From the NCBI RefSeq assembly GCF_015490265.1, contig NZ_WFYD01000064.1, positions 1 through 37,460 on the forward strand: a stretch of 37,460 nt of DNA. Direction: 5' to 3'. The notes under the pieces are model-generated. The model saw nothing but the letters and a program-made list of their open reading frames with translations, ran no database searches and was not told the origin of the DNA. Source of the stretch: Sulfurivirga sp. (lineage in GTDB: Bacteria > Pseudomonadota > Gammaproteobacteria > Thiomicrospirales > Thiomicrospiraceae). Shown here in pieces: positions 17,104-30,665 of this stretch; position 1 is the first letter of the stretch, and the number at the start of each line of letters is the position of its first letter. A program made the position numbers and the translations under genes.

Positions 17104-18402
17104 TCAGTTCAGTGTCTCGATGCGGATGCGCTGCACGCTGCCGTCAATGGCCTCCAGCGCTTCCAGACGGCGGATGGCCCGGTTCATGGCCGCCTCAGTC
17201 ACCACGTCGGTGATCAGCACCACCAGCGCGTCACCGCTGCCGTCCTCACAGGGCTCCTGATGCATATGCTCGATGCTGATGCCCTCTTCCGCCAGCGCGG
17301 AGGAGAAGCGGGCCAGCACGCCCGGGGCATCCTTGGCCAGAAAGCGCAGATAGCAGGCGCACTCCACCTGCTCCATGTCCAGCACCGGCAGGTCGGCCAT
17401 CTCCCGGAAGCCCAGCGCGGGCACCGTCTCGCCACAGGTCATGCCGCGGGCCACGTCAACCAGATCGGCCACCACGGCACTGGCGGTGGGACCGGCCCCG
17501 GCACCGGGGCCGTAGTAGAGTGTCGGCCCCACCTGATCACCATGGGTCATGACCGCGTTCATGACACCGGAAACACTGGCCAGCAGAACATCCTTGGGAA
17601 TCAGCGTGGGATGCACCCGCAGGGAGACGCCGGCATCCGTCCGGCGGGCAATACCCAGATGCTTGATCTCATAGCCGAGCATGTCGGCGAAGCGCATGTC
17701 GTCAGCCGTGATGCGGCTGATACCCTCGGTATGCACCCGGTCAAAACGCAGCGGCATGCCGAAGGCCAGCGCGGCGAGAATGGTCAGCTTGTGGGCCGCG
17801 TCGATACCCTCCACGTCGAAGGTGGGGTCGGCCTCGGCATAGCCCAGCTCCTGCGCCCGGCGCAGCACGGCGGCGAAATCCGCGCCTGGCTGCTTCATTT
17901 CGGTGAGGATATAGTTGCCGGTGCCGTTGATGATACCGGCCACCCAGTCGATGCGGTTGGCGCTCAGCCCTTCCCGCAGCGCCTTGATGATGGGAATGCC
18001 GCCGGCCACAGCCGCCTCGTAGGCCACCTGCACGCCCTGTCGGGCGGCTGCGGAAAACACCTCGTCACCATGCTCCGCCAGCAGCGCCTTGTTGGCGGTG
18101 ACCACATGCTTGCCGTTCTCAATCGCCCTGAGCACCAGCTCGCGGGCCAGACCGGTGCCGCCCATCAGCTCCACCACCACGTCCACATCGTCGGCCTCGA
18201 CCACGCTGTGCGGATTGTCAGTCAGCGCAATGCCGCCAGTGTCCACGGTACGAGGCTTGTTCAGGTCACGCACGGCGATGCGCGTCACCTCGAAGCGGGC
18301 GTTGACCCGCTGGCGCAGCACTTCGGCATTGTCCTGCAGAATACGGAGCGTGCCGCCACCGACCGTGCCCAGCCCCAGCAGTCCCAGCTTAATGGTTGTC
18401 AC
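17104..18402 (-). CDS. hom: Homoserine dehydrogenase
   Basis: The protein is about 432 aa with the NAD(P)-binding motif [12 protein letters not shown] at the N-terminus, the catalytic segment [20 protein letters not shown], and a C-terminal ACT domain ([18 protein letters not shown]) expected to bind threonine for feedback control. I use the GTG at 18402 because AGGAGG stands a few bases upstream. The ORF-track Met lies inside the aminotransferase gene. The start overlaps the aminotransferase stop by 14 bases. It reduces aspartate semialdehyde to homoserine. Confidence 0.94.
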   Translation of the reverse strand: MTTIKLGLLGLGTVGGGTLRILQDNAEVLRQRVNARFEVTRIAVRDLNKPRTVDTGGIALTDNPHSVVEADDVDVVVELMGGTGLARELVLRAIENGKHVVTANKALLAEHGDEVFSAAARQGVQVAYEAAVAGGIPIIKALREGLSANRIDWVAGIINGTGNYILTEMKQPGADFAAVLRRAQELGYAEADPTFDVEGIDAAHKLTILAALAFGMPLRFDRVHTEGISRITADDMRFADMLGYEIKHLGIARRTDAGVSLRVHPTLIPKDVLLASVSGVMNAVMTHGDQVGPTLYYGPGAGAGPTASAVVADLVDVARGMTCGETVPALGFREMADLPVLDMEQVECACYLRFLAKDAPGVLARFSSALAEEGISIEHMHQEPCEDGSGDALVVLITDVVTEAAMNRAIRRLEALEAIDGSVQRIRIETLN

Positions 18403-19600
18403 TTTCACCTCCTGTCTGCAAGACGCCGTCCCGGCGGAACATGTCACGAATGCCACGGATGGCCTGACGGGTGCGGTGTTCATTCTCGATCAGACTGAAG
18501 CGCACATGGGTGTCCCCGTAATCGCCGAAGCCGATGCCGGGCGAGACGGCCACCTTGGCATCCTTGAGCAGCTTCTTGGAGAACTCCAGCGAGCCCATCT
18601 CGCGGTAGGGTTCCGGAATGGGCGCCCACACGAACATGGTCGCCTTCGGCGGGGTGACCTCCCAGCCGATGCCGTTGAGCCCGTTGCACAGCACGTCCCG
18701 GCGATGGCGGTACATGTCACGGATTTCAGCCACGCATTCCTGCGGCCCTTCCAGTGCGGTAATGGCGGCCACCTGAATCGGGGTGAACATGCCATAGTCC
18801 AGATAGGACTTCATGCGCTTGAGCGCATGCACCAGCGTAGGATTGCCCACCATGAAGCCGACACGCCAGCCGGGCATGTTGTAGCTCTTGGACAGGGTGT
18901 AGAACTCCACCGCAATGTCCTTGGCGCCCGGCACCTGGAGAATGGACGGCGCCTTGTAGCCGTCGAAGACGATATCGGCGTAGGCCAGATCGTGAATCAC
19001 CCAGATACCGTGCTCTCTGGCGATGGCCACCACCTTCTCGAAGAAGTCCAGATCCACCGTATCCGTGGTCGGGTTGCTGGGGAAGTTGAGCAGCAGCGCC
19101 TTGGGCTTGGGCCAGGAATCACGGATGGCCTTTTCCAGCTCGGCGAAGAAGTCCACATCGGGCGTGATGGGCACGTGACGGATATCGGCGCCTGCAATGA
19201 CAAACCCGTAGGGGTGAATCGGATAGGCAGGGTTGGGCACCAGCACCGTATCGCCCTGATCGACGATGGCCAGCGCCAGATGGGCCAGCCCCTCCTTGGA
19301 GCCGATGGTGACCACCGCCTCGGTTTCCGGATCCAGCTCCACGTCGAAGTTGCGCGCATACCAGTTGCAGATGGCCTGACGCAGACGGGGAATGCCCTGG
19401 GAGACGGAATAGCGGTAGACGCCGGAGCGCTGGGCCACTTCCACCAGCTTGTCCACGATATGCTTCGGCGTATCCTGATCGGGGTTGCCCATGCCGAAAT
19501 CGATGATGTCCTCGCCACGGCGGCGAGCGGCCTGTTTCAGCTCACCTACGATGTTGAAAACGTAGGGCGGCAGGCGTTTGATGCGCTGAAACTCTTCCAC
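18389..19600 (-). CDS. alaC: Alanine-type aminotransferase AlaC
   Basis: This fold-type I PLP aminotransferase matches AlaC closely: [33 protein letters not shown] near the N-terminus, [10 protein letters not shown], and the PLP lysine in [12 protein letters not shown]. It makes alanine from pyruvate and glutamate. The ORF track starts at a TTG (19630), but that codon lies eight bases after a -10-like TATTAT and has no Shine-Dalgarno. A GTG at 19600 has AGGGA about ten bases upstream and fits the family's short leader, so I prefer it. It is the first gene of the alaC-hom-thrC unit. Confidence 0.9.
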   Translation of the reverse strand: MEEFQRIKRLPPYVFNIVGELKQAARRRGEDIIDFGMGNPDQDTPKHIVDKLVEVAQRSGVYRYSVSQGIPRLRQAICNWYARNFDVELDPETEAVVTIGSKEGLAHLALAIVDQGDTVLVPNPAYPIHPYGFVIAGADIRHVPITPDVDFFAELEKAIRDSWPKPKALLLNFPSNPTTDTVDLDFFEKVVAIAREHGIWVIHDLAYADIVFDGYKAPSILQVPGAKDIAVEFYTLSKSYNMPGWRVGFMVGNPTLVHALKRMKSYLDYGMFTPIQVAAITALEGPQECVAEIRDMYRHRRDVLCNGLNGIGWEVTPPKATMFVWAPIPEPYREMGSLEFSKKLLKDAKVAVSPGIGFGDYGDTHVRFSLIENEHRTRQAIRGIRDMFRRDGVLQTGGESDNH

Positions 19601-19638
19601 TGAAGGTGCTTCCCTGGAGGCTTGTACCAAAAAGGCGA

Positions 19639-19644
19639 ATAATA
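19639..19644 (-). promoter_or_regulatory. Putative -10 box for the alaC-hom-thrC unit
   Basis: TATTAT lies on the minus strand 38 bases upstream of the preferred GTG start, in the only AT-rich stretch between two divergent genes. A matching -35 was not convincing. Confidence 0.3.
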
Positions 19645-19697
19645 CTCGAAAACGGGCCTGAATTCAGCGAAAATCCCGCACAGAAAGGAGGTAGCCG

Positions 19698-20081
19698 ATG
19701 AAGTTCACCGAGCACAAGGACCCGTCCATAAATGTTGTCAGACGCATCGAGGACGACACCATCTGGGTCAATGACCAGCCGCTGGCCGGCAGCTTCTACA
19801 TGACGCATCGGCACCTGCAGCCGCAGTGGGACATCCAGCATTTTGATCAGCTGACAGAAACGCACCTGGAGGCGCTTCTGGCGCTGGATCCGGAGCTGAT
19901 TCTGCTGGGTACCGGCACGGAGCAGCATTTTCTGCCGCCCGCCCTGCAGGCGTTCGTGCTCGGCCGTGGCGTCGGCATCGAGACCATGCGCAATGACGCG
20001 GCCTGCCGCACCTGGAACGTGCTCACCACCGAAGACCGTCCTGTTGTGCTGGCGGTCATCATGGACGGCAAAGCCGACTGA
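19698..20081 (+). CDS. Mth938-like domain protein
   Basis: The 127-residue protein contains the Mth938/NDUFAF3 pattern: ending strands LDPELILLGTGTEQHFLPP, then GVGIETMRNDAACRTWNVLTTEDRPVVLAVI. AAAGGAGG precedes the ATG. The family is a small beta/alpha fold of unknown bacterial function; its mitochondrial relative assists assembly of respiratory complex I. It is transcribed alone, divergent from alaC and ending six bases before nlpD. Confidence 0.87.
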   Translation: MKFTEHKDPSINVVRRIEDDTIWVNDQPLAGSFYMTHRHLQPQWDIQHFDQLTETHLEALLALDPELILLGTGTEQHFLPPALQAFVLGRGVGIETMRNDAACRTWNVLTTEDRPVVLAVIMDGKAD

Positions 20082-20087
20082 CGGTAT

Positions 20088-20747
20088 CTACCGGTTCCGC
20101 TGCCAGCGTCCCCAGCGGCTGAACGGCACCACCCGCTTTCCGTGTCGCAGCTCGAAATAGAGTCCCGGCTCGCCCGTCTCCGGATTGACGCCACTTGTAC
20201 CAACAGCGGCGCCCGACTCAAGGCGTTGTCCAGGCCTCACCTGCGGTTGAAGCAGATACCCATATACGCTCACATACCCTTCACGGTGACTGACCAGCAC
20301 CACCCGCCCGTAGAAGGGCAGCGACCGCACCGCCTCAACCCTGCCGGGCGCCACGACGCGCACGGCCGTGCCGATATCGGCCGGATAGAAGACACCGCCT
20401 TCCACCGGGCGCGGCGTGCCTGACAGGGGTGCGCGCATGGCAAGGGGGCGCGCCCTGGTCTTTGCCGGCCCGGAGGCATGTTGCACCGGGCGACCTTTCA
20501 GTTTCAGCCAGCTGCCGGCACGGATCATGTAGGGCGGGTCGATGCCGTTGATGCGCGCGATGGTGCGCCAGGGCACACCACAGCGCTGGGCGATGGTGCT
20601 GAGCGAATCCCCCGGACGCACCCGCACCCGGTCGCCACAACCACCACCCGACCAGCCGGAACCGGAAGACGGCGTTGAACCGCAACCGCTCAGCCCGACT
20701 GCCAGCGCCAGAACAGCCAGCCCAGCAACAGTATGACGAACGCCCAT
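20088..20747 (-). CDS. nlpD: NlpD-like lipoprotein, LysM plus degenerate LytM/M23 domain
   Basis: The 219-residue protein has a lipobox signal peptide (LAVGLSGCGS), a LysM domain (RVRPGDSLSTIAQRCGV to IRAGSWLKL) and a C-terminal M23-like domain ending GLYFELRHGKRVVP. The zinc ligands of active M23 peptidases (HxxxD and the paired HxH) are absent, as in NlpD and EnvC, which activate amidases rather than cut peptidoglycan. The position after surE-pcm supports nlpD. The start overlaps yqaA by 58 bases. No rpoS follows, which is the usual neighbour. Confidence 0.85.
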   Translation of the reverse strand: MGVRHTVAGLAVLALAVGLSGCGSTPSSGSGWSGGGCGDRVRVRPGDSLSTIAQRCGVPWRTIARINGIDPPYMIRAGSWLKLKGRPVQHASGPAKTRARPLAMRAPLSGTPRPVEGGVFYPADIGTAVRVVAPGRVEAVRSLPFYGRVVLVSHREGYVSVYGYLLQPQVRPGQRLESGAAVGTSGVNPETGEPGLYFELRHGKRVVPFSRWGRWQRNR

Positions 20748-21274
20748 CCAAGGCCCTCTACGCTTGCTCGAATTCTTTCCGCATGGCGCTCACCGCCCCA
20801 GCGCATCAGCAGCGCCACCAGCAGGAAGCGGGCGCCCCGCCCTACCACGGAGGCGATGAAAAAGGGCAGCAACGCCATGTGCATGGCCCCCGCCGTCAGG
20901 GTGAAAAGCTTGTAGGGAATGGGGGAAAAGCCGGCGGCAAAGACGATCCATACACCATAGACGTCAAAGAAGTGCTGCACCTGCGCCAGCCGCTCGCCAT
21001 ACCCCAGCGACTGCAACCAGGGCTGCAACACATCCCACAGACCGTAGCCGATGGCATAGCCCAGCAGACCGCCGAGTGCCGAGGCGACCGTGGCGATCAG
21101 GGCAAGGCGCAGCGCTTTCTGCGGCTGGCTGAGCGCCATGGGCATGAGCATCACATCCGGCGGTACGGGAAAGAATGACGCCTCGGCGAAGCTCAGCAGC
21201 GCCAAGTAGCGCGGCGCATGGGGATGACGGGACCAGGCGAGCGCCCTGTCGTAAAGAGGCGTAAACAGTTTCAT
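20690..21274 (-). CDS. yqaA: YqaA-family (DedA/VTT-like) inner-membrane protein
   Basis: The 194-residue protein has several hydrophobic segments and the family motifs FAEASFFPVPPDVMLMPM and AAGFSPIPYKLFTLTAGA, typical of the YqaA branch of the SNARE-associated/VTT family. Related DedA proteins are linked to lipid-carrier flipping and membrane potential, but the role of this branch is not established. It overlaps pcm (ATGA) and nlpD, so it belongs to the surE-pcm-yqaA-nlpD unit. Confidence 0.87.
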   Translation of the reverse strand: MKLFTPLYDRALAWSRHPHAPRYLALLSFAEASFFPVPPDVMLMPMALSQPQKALRLALIATVASALGGLLGYAIGYGLWDVLQPWLQSLGYGERLAQVQHFFDVYGVWIVFAAGFSPIPYKLFTLTAGAMHMALLPFFIASVVGRGARFLLVALLMRWGGERHAERIRASVEGLGWAFVILLLGWLFWRWQSG

Positions 21275-21993
21275 GCGTCCTCCACGCCGGGCAGCATGGG
21301 CACGAAGCGCACCGGACCCAGATCATACTGCCGCAGCCGGTCACCATGCCGCTCGATGCCCACAAGTCGTTGCATTTCGGTGCCCACCGGCATGACAAGG
21401 CGCCCTCCGCCCCCCAACTGCTCGATCAGCGCAGGAGGAATCTGCGGTGGGCTGGCGGCGGAGAGAATGGCATCGAACGGGGCGGCCTCCGGCCAACCCC
21501 AGCTGCCGTCGCTGACCGCGTAGTGGATGTTGTCCAGACCCAACGCATCCAGCACCGCCCTCGCCCGCCGCTGCAAGGGCGCGATGCGCTCCACCGTCCA
21601 CACCTCATCGGCCAGCTGCGCCAGAATGGCGGTCTGATAACCGGAACCGGTGCCTACCTCCAGCACCCGGCGCAACGGCCGCTCGCCCTCGGCGAGAAAC
21701 TGGCTCATCAGACCGACGATGTAGGGCTGGGAGATGGTCTGGCCATGCCCGATGGGCAGCGCTACATTCTCATAGGCCCGCCCTGCCAGCGCATTGTCCA
21801 GAAACAGATGTCGCGGCGTGACCCGCAGCGCCTGCAGCACCTTCGGATGGCGGACGCCCTCCACCCACAGCTGGCGCACCAGCCGGTCACGGGCCCGCTG
21901 TGAGGTGAAGCCCACGCCCTGATGGGCGGCGAACGCCGGTGTCGGCCACTGCACCGGCGCGATACTGTCCAGATCTACAATGTCTGCGCCCAT
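21271..21993 (-). CDS. pcm: Protein-L-isoaspartate O-methyltransferase
   Basis: The 240-residue SAM enzyme shows [26 protein letters not shown] (SAM motif I) and the substrate-binding segment [18 protein letters not shown], both diagnostic of PCMT. It methylates isoaspartyl residues to start repair of aged proteins. The N-terminus is slightly longer than in E. coli. Its first bases overlap the end of surE by 19 bases, the common surE-pcm pairing. Confidence 0.94.
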   Translation of the reverse strand: MGADIVDLDSIAPVQWPTPAFAAHQGVGFTSQRARDRLVRQLWVEGVRHPKVLQALRVTPRHLFLDNALAGRAYENVALPIGHGQTISQPYIVGLMSQFLAEGERPLRRVLEVGTGSGYQTAILAQLADEVWTVERIAPLQRRARAVLDALGLDNIHYAVSDGSWGWPEAAPFDAILSAASPPQIPPALIEQLGGGGRLVMPVGTEMQRLVGIERHGDRLRQYDLGPVRFVPMLPGVEDA

Positions 21994-22739
21994 GACTCCA
22001 TGCGCTCTTTCAGACGGTAGTGGGTCAGGTCGATCTGCAGCGGCGTGATGGACACATACCCTGCCGCTACGGCATGGAAGTCGGTGCCTTCGGCATCATC
22101 CGCCGCCCCACCGGCGGGACCGATCCAGTAGATGGGCAGTCCGCGCGGGTCCCGGTCACATACCACCGGCTCCGATTTGTGCCGACGCCCCAGACGGGTC
22201 ACCCGAATGCCCCGGATCGCCTCAAGCGGCCTGTCCGGCACATTGACGTTGAGAATGGTGCTGGCCTCCAGCGCCAGATTATCCAGCCCATGCAGAATGC
22301 GCAGCGTCCAATGTGCTGCCGTGTCGAAATGGGTGTCACCCACCAGCGACACGGCCAGAGATGGCTTACCGAGAAAACGCCCCTCGGTGGCCGCCGCCAC
22401 CGTGCCGGAATAGAGCACGTCATCACCCATGTTGGCGCCCGCATTGATGCCGGAGATGACCATATCGGCCTGAAAGTCGATGGCACCGTTGATGCCCAGA
22501 TGCACGCAGTCGGTGGGTGTGCCGTTGACGCTGAAAACACCCGGCTCCACCTCATGGATCCGCAGCGGCTCGCTCAGGGTCAGCGCATTGCTGGCAGCGC
22601 TGCGATTGCGGTCAGGCGCCATGACCACCACCTGGCGGGCCCCCTGCCACTTCTTCAGGGCGGCCGCCAGCGTGCGGATACCCGGCGCAAGATAGCCATC
22701 GTCATTGGAGAGAAGGATGTTCACGTTGTCTTTGGACAC
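21975..22739 (-). CDS. surE: 5'/3'-nucleotidase SurE
   Basis: The 254-residue protein begins with the metal-binding [14 protein letters not shown] and contains [15 protein letters not shown] and [24 protein letters not shown], all strongly conserved in SurE. It removes phosphate from nucleoside 5' and 3' monophosphates and helps stationary-phase survival. It is first in the surE-pcm-yqaA-nlpD unit and divergent from the Smr gene. Confidence 0.95.
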   Translation of the reverse strand: MSKDNVNILLSNDDGYLAPGIRTLAAALKKWQGARQVVVMAPDRNRSAASNALTLSEPLRIHEVEPGVFSVNGTPTDCVHLGINGAIDFQADMVISGINAGANMGDDVLYSGTVAAATEGRFLGKPSLAVSLVGDTHFDTAAHWTLRILHGLDNLALEASTILNVNVPDRPLEAIRGIRVTRLGRRHKSEPVVCDRDPRGLPIYWIGPAGGAADDAEGTDFHAVAAGYVSITPLQIDLTHYRLKERMESWAQTL

Positions 22740-22785
22740 CGGCTGTGATTAAGATGCGCCTATTCTATGACAAGGCCGGCATGCC

Positions 22786-23313
22786 ATGACAGACAAAGCC
22801 CCACCGGAAGATGACGATCTCGCCCTGTTCCGTCAGGCCATGGCGGACGTGCGCCCGCTCAAGCGGCCGGCAAAGGTCGCGCCATCCCCTCCACGCCACC
22901 GCAGGCCACGTCCCATCAAACGCCCGCCTGAACCGGCCCCGCTGGAGACACCGCTGGGACTGGATGAAGCCGACACCGCCGACAGCTGGCATGTGCCCGG
23001 CCTGCGGCCGCAGGATCTGAGACGGCTCAAAAAGGGGGCCTGGCCCATCGAGGCCCGGTTGGATCTGCATGGCATGACGCTGGAGGAAGGCGAACAGGCA
23101 CTGCGCACCTTTCTTGCCCAAGCGCATGACATGGGGTTGCGCCACCTGCTGGTAATCCATGGCAAAGGCTACAACTCCGCAGGCGGCCGGTCGGTACTCA
23201 AGACGATGGTGACCCGCCTGCTGCCCGCCATTCCCTTCGTAATCGCCTTCCACCGCGCCACCCCCAGGGATGGTGGCGGCGGCGCCACCTATGTACTGCT
23301 CAGGGCACGCTGA
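22786..23313 (+). CDS. Smr-domain protein (SmrA/B-like)
   Basis: The 175-residue protein has an acidic, proline-rich, probably disordered N-terminal half and a C-terminal Smr domain with the signatures RLDLHGMTLEEG and LLVIHGKGYNSAGGRSVLK. Smr domains have nuclease activity, and the SmrB branch cleaves mRNA at collided ribosomes. The DLHG motif is intact. It is a single gene between divergent surE and convergent ftsB. A -10-like TATTCT lies 19 bases before the ATG. Confidence 0.88.
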   Translation: MTDKAPPEDDDLALFRQAMADVRPLKRPAKVAPSPPRHRRPRPIKRPPEPAPLETPLGLDEADTADSWHVPGLRPQDLRRLKKGAWPIEARLDLHGMTLEEGEQALRTFLAQAHDMGLRHLLVIHGKGYNSAGGRSVLKTMVTRLLPAIPFVIAFHRATPRDGGGGATYVLLRAR

Positions 23314-23411
23314 GCCCATCCATCGCATGGGTGCCGCCATCATGGAGCCTTGCCGCTGCCTCATCCACCACGCATGCTGGAGGACGGCCGCGTCAGGTGA
23401 CACAGATGCCG

Positions 23412-23813
23412 TCAGTCATGGCCTTCTGCCAGATCTTCAGCCGGACCATGGCCGGTGGCAGGGTCGGATGACGGGGTCTCCCCCGTTTTTGCCGGGTCGG
23501 GGTTTTCCGCGCCACGAACGGATGCGGAGGAAGGCAGGACAATCAGCCTGATGAAGTGCTCATCGGCACGCAGCATGCCCAGCTCGCGTCTTGCGAGCGC
23601 TTCGACAGCTTCCGGAGAGCGTTTGAGCGCGTGAATCTTTTCCCGCAGACGACGGTTTTCCGCCCGCTGCTGCTCGACCTTCTGCTCGAGTTGCGCCACT
23701 TGCTCATGCAAATGGCGCAGCTCGACCAGTCCGCCTTCTGCCGACCACAATCGCACCTGCAGCAGCACGATCAGGATCAGCAGAATCAGGACGGACAGTC
23801 GAAAGGCGGTCAT
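23412..23813 (-). CDS. ftsB: Cell division protein FtsB with repeat-bearing C-terminal extension
   Basis: The 133-residue protein has a short cytoplasmic start, one membrane segment (LSVLILLILIVLLQVRLW) and a periplasmic coiled coil (LHEQVAQLEQKVEQQRAENRRLREKI), the layout of FtsB in the FtsQLB complex. Its position right after eno is classic. FtsB is usually about 90-105 aa. Here some 40 extra, low-complexity residues follow, including AKTGETPSS encoded by copy 3 of the dispersed repeat. The start directly abuts the eno stop. Confidence 0.9.
   Translation of the reverse strand: MTAFRLSVLILLILIVLLQVRLWSAEGGLVELRHLHEQVAQLEQKVEQQRAENRRLREKIHALKRSPEAVEALARRELGMLRADEHFIRLIVLPSSASVRGAENPDPAKTGETPSSDPATGHGPAEDLAEGHD
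23461..23500 (-). repeat. KMGETP coding repeat, copy 3 (ftsB), with flanking 7-base direct repeats
   Basis: The core ACGGGGTCTCCCCCGTTTTT occupies 23471-23490, one base different from the consensus. GGGTCGG stands on both sides (23461-23467 and 23494-23500), 33 bases apart, so core plus one flank equals 11 codons. On the coding strand it reads A-K-T-G-E-T-P-S. Confidence 0.75.
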
Positions 23814-25103
<1,290 letters not shown>

Positions 25104-25167
25104 TCAGTTGCTTCCTTGCTTTTCATTAATTCCGTTAACAGCTTAGCGCGCCAATGTGACAGCGCGG

Positions 25168-26010
25168 TTAAAGTCCCAGCAGGTCGTTTTCGATAAAACC
25201 TGCGGATTTGACCGTCTCATCAATAGCCTTGAGCGTTTCCAGCAGTGGACGCAGCCGGGCCAGTGGCCACATGTTGGGCCCGTCGGAGAGGGCGTTTTCC
25301 GGATCGGGGTGGGTTTCCATGAACACCCCGGCCACGCCGCTGGCCACCGCCGCCCGGGCCAGCACCGGCACGAATTCCCTCTGACCACCGGAACGTGTGC
25401 CCTGACCGCCCGGTTGCTGCACCGAATGAGTGGCGTCGAAGACCACCGGACAGCCAGTGCGGCGCATGATGGCCAGCCCGCGCATGTCGGAAATCAGCGT
25501 GTTGTAGCCAAAGCTGACCCCCCGCTCGCACACCATGATCTGGTCGTTGCCGGTCTCCCGGGCCTTGGCCACCACCTGATCCATGTCCCAGGGCGCCTGA
25601 AACTGCCCCTTCTTGATGTTGACCGGCCGACCCTGCCGGGCCACGCTCTGGATGAAGTCCGTCTGACGCACCAGAAAGGCGGGCGTCTGCAGCACATCCA
25701 CCACCTCCGCCACCTCTTCCAGCGGGGTGTATTCATGCACGTCAGTCAGCACCGGCACACCGATCTCGTCCTTCACTTTCTGCAGAATGCGCAGCCCCTC
25801 TTCCATGCCTGGGCCACGGAAACTCTTGCTGGAGGAGCGGTTGGCCTTGTCATAGGAGGCCTTGAAGATGAAGGGGATGCCCAGCTCGGCGGTCATCTCC
25901 TTGAGCTGGCCGGCCACATCCAGCACCAGTTGCTCGGACTCGATCACGCACGGGCCGGCAATGAGAAAGAAGGGCCGATCGATGCCGACCTCGAAACCAC
26001 ACAACTGCAT
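25168..26010 (-). CDS. kdsA: 3-deoxy-8-phosphooctulonate synthase
   Basis: The 280-residue TIM-barrel enzyme shows [35 protein letters not shown] and [22 protein letters not shown], the KDO8P synthase signatures. It condenses PEP and arabinose 5-phosphate to make the KDO precursor of lipopolysaccharide, which implies a Gram-negative envelope. Its start abuts the pyrG stop. Confidence 0.96.
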   Translation of the reverse strand: MQLCGFEVGIDRPFFLIAGPCVIESEQLVLDVAGQLKEMTAELGIPFIFKASYDKANRSSSKSFRGPGMEEGLRILQKVKDEIGVPVLTDVHEYTPLEEVAEVVDVLQTPAFLVRQTDFIQSVARQGRPVNIKKGQFQAPWDMDQVVAKARETGNDQIMVCERGVSFGYNTLISDMRGLAIMRRTGCPVVFDATHSVQQPGGQGTRSGGQREFVPVLARAAVASGVAGVFMETHPDPENALSDGPNMWPLARLRPLLETLKAIDETVKSAGFIENDLLGL

Positions 26011-28937
<2,927 letters not shown>

Positions 28938-28963
<26 letters not shown>

Positions 28964-29894
28964 AGTCCATGTAGCGCTGGTAACGGCGCTGCACCAGCTC
29001 ATTGGCCGACAGCGTGCCGAGAGTCTTCAGCTGGGAGACGATGGCCTCCTTGAGGTTTTTCGCCGCCATGTCGTAGTCCCGGTGAGCGCCCCCCATGGGC
29101 TCGGGCACGATGTTGTCCACCAAACCCAGCTCCTTGAGGCGGCGGGCCGTCAGCTGCAGCGCCTCGGCGGCCTCCGGCGCCTTGGCGGCATCCTTCCACA
29201 GAATGGAGGCACAGCCTTCCGGCGAGATGACCGAATAGATGCTGTACTCCATCATCTGAGTGACATCCCCCACACCGATGGCCAGCGCGCCGCCGGAGCC
29301 GCCCTCGCCGATGACATTGCAGACAATGGGCACCTTCAGCTCCGCCATCTCGATCAGGTTGCGGGCGATGGCCTCGCTCTGGCCGCGCTCCTCGGCGTCA
29401 ATGCCCGGATAGGCCCCGGGCGTGTCGATCAGGGTGACGATGGGCAGCCTGAACCGCTCGGCCATCTTCATCAGCCGCAGCGCCTTGCGGTAGCCCTCCG
29501 GCCGCGGCATGCCGAAATTGCGAGCGATCTTCTCCTTGGTGTCCCGACCCTTTTCATGGCCGATGACCATCACCGCCTGCCCATCCAGCCAGCCGATGCC
29601 GCCAACGATGGCCCTGTCGTCGGCGAAGGCCCGGTCGCCGTGCAGTTCGCGGAAATCCTCGAAAATGCGCTCGATGTAGTCCAGTGCGTGGGGACGGTCC
29701 GGGTGACGCGCCAGCTGGGAAATCTGCCAATCGCTGAGGTTGGAGAAGACCTGTTCGGTGACGCTCTTGACCTTCTCCTCCAGCGTGGACACCTCCTTGA
29801 CGATGTCAATGCCGGCGGTGTCCTTCAGGTGACGCAGTTCTTCGATCTTGGCTTCCAGCTCCGCAATGGGCTGCTCGAAATCGAGAAAATTCAA
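28938..29894 (-). CDS. accA: Acetyl-CoA carboxylase carboxyltransferase, alpha subunit
   Basis: The 318-residue subunit starts [21 protein letters not shown], a typical AccA N-terminus, and contains [35 protein letters not shown] and [21 protein letters not shown]. With AccD it transfers the carboxyl group from biotin to acetyl-CoA in fatty-acid synthesis. The start codon is TTG, supported by GGGGAG seven bases upstream. It is the first gene of the accA-to-ftsB run and is divergent from the YdiY-like gene. Confidence 0.96.
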
Positions 29895-29910
29895 GGCTTC
29901 ACTCCCCGTG

Positions 29911-29916
29911 TAAAAT
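29911..29916 (+). promoter_or_regulatory. Putative -10 box for the YdiY-like gene
   Basis: TAAAAT preceded by TG and followed by ACGC lies 35 bases before the ATG. It shares the T-A-x-A-A-T-A-C-G-C pattern with the boxes before recJ and the tRNA pair. The -35 match is weak. Confidence 0.35.
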
Positions 29917-29951
29917 ACGCAACCTCAGAATTTTATCACCGGAACATCAGC

Positions 29952-30665
29952 ATGTTGAAAAAGTCACTCGCGGGCCTTGCCCTGCTGCCTCTCTCCCTGT
30001 TTGCAGCAGAGCCCGCCTCGCCGTGGTCACTCAAGGCTGAGGCCGGCCTGAGCTTCACCAGCGGCAACAGCAACACGGAAAACCTCTTCCTGTCTGGCAA
30101 GGGCGACTATGTCAGCGGTCTGAACGAAGCGACACTGGAAGCCAAGCTGGACCGCAAGAAAAGCGACAGCAACCTGGCCAAGGATTACCGCATGGGCAGC
30201 GCCTCGGCGCGTCATTTTTTCAACGTGGACCGGCATTTTTACGGCTACGGCAACCTGCTGTGGGAACAGGACACGCCGGCTGGCATGCTGACCAACGCCA
30301 ACCTGACCGTCGGACCGGGCTGGCACTGGCTGCTGCCGCAGAACATGACACTGGACACCGAGCTGGGTGCCGGTTATCAGCACAGCGACTATCGGGACGG
30401 CACCAAGGACTTTGACGGCGTCGTCTGGCGGGCCTACGCCAGCCTGAACGCGCCAATCACCAAACGAATCACCTTTGGCGCCGACACGCTGTTTCTGGTG
30501 GATGAGGAGCGCACCCAGAACACCAGCCACCTCAGGCTGGAGACGGGACTGACCCGGCGCCTGACCTTCACCACCGAATATGAATACCGCTACAACAGCA
30601 ATCCCGCCAGCGGCAAGAAGAAGGAGGACACCACCCTGCGGGCCGTCTTCGGCTACGCATTCTGA
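29952..30665 (+). CDS. YdiY-like outer-membrane protein (DUF481 family)
   Basis: The real gene is the last 237 residues of the long ORF-track frame, starting MLKKSLAGLALLPLSLFAAEPAS with a clean Sec signal peptide. The mature chain is an alternating beta pattern ending in an aromatic residue (VFGYAF), as outer-membrane barrels do. LKAEAGLSFTSGNSNTENL is typical of DUF481/YdiY proteins. It probably forms a small barrel; its function is unknown. Its 3' end overlaps the convergent ycaO gene by 13 bases. Confidence 0.87.
   Translation: MLKKSLAGLALLPLSLFAAEPASPWSLKAEAGLSFTSGNSNTENLFLSGKGDYVSGLNEATLEAKLDRKKSDSNLAKDYRMGSASARHFFNVDRHFYGYGNLLWEQDTPAGMLTNANLTVGPGWHWLLPQNMTLDTELGAGYQHSDYRDGTKDFDGVVWRAYASLNAPITKRITFGADTLFLVDEERTQNTSHLRLETGLTRRLTFTTEYEYRYNSNPASGKKKEDTTLRAVFGYAF

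Noticed and set aside
20915-20940. AATGGGGGAAAAGCC in yqaA resembles the repeat
   Set aside because: It encodes the family-conserved FSPIPYK segment on the other strand and lacks the ACCCC half.
23314-23411. Possible small gene between the Smr gene and ftsB
   Set aside because: The 98-base gap has no start with a ribosome-binding site and no persuasive reading frame; a weak GCCCAT/ATGGGT hairpin lacks a T run.
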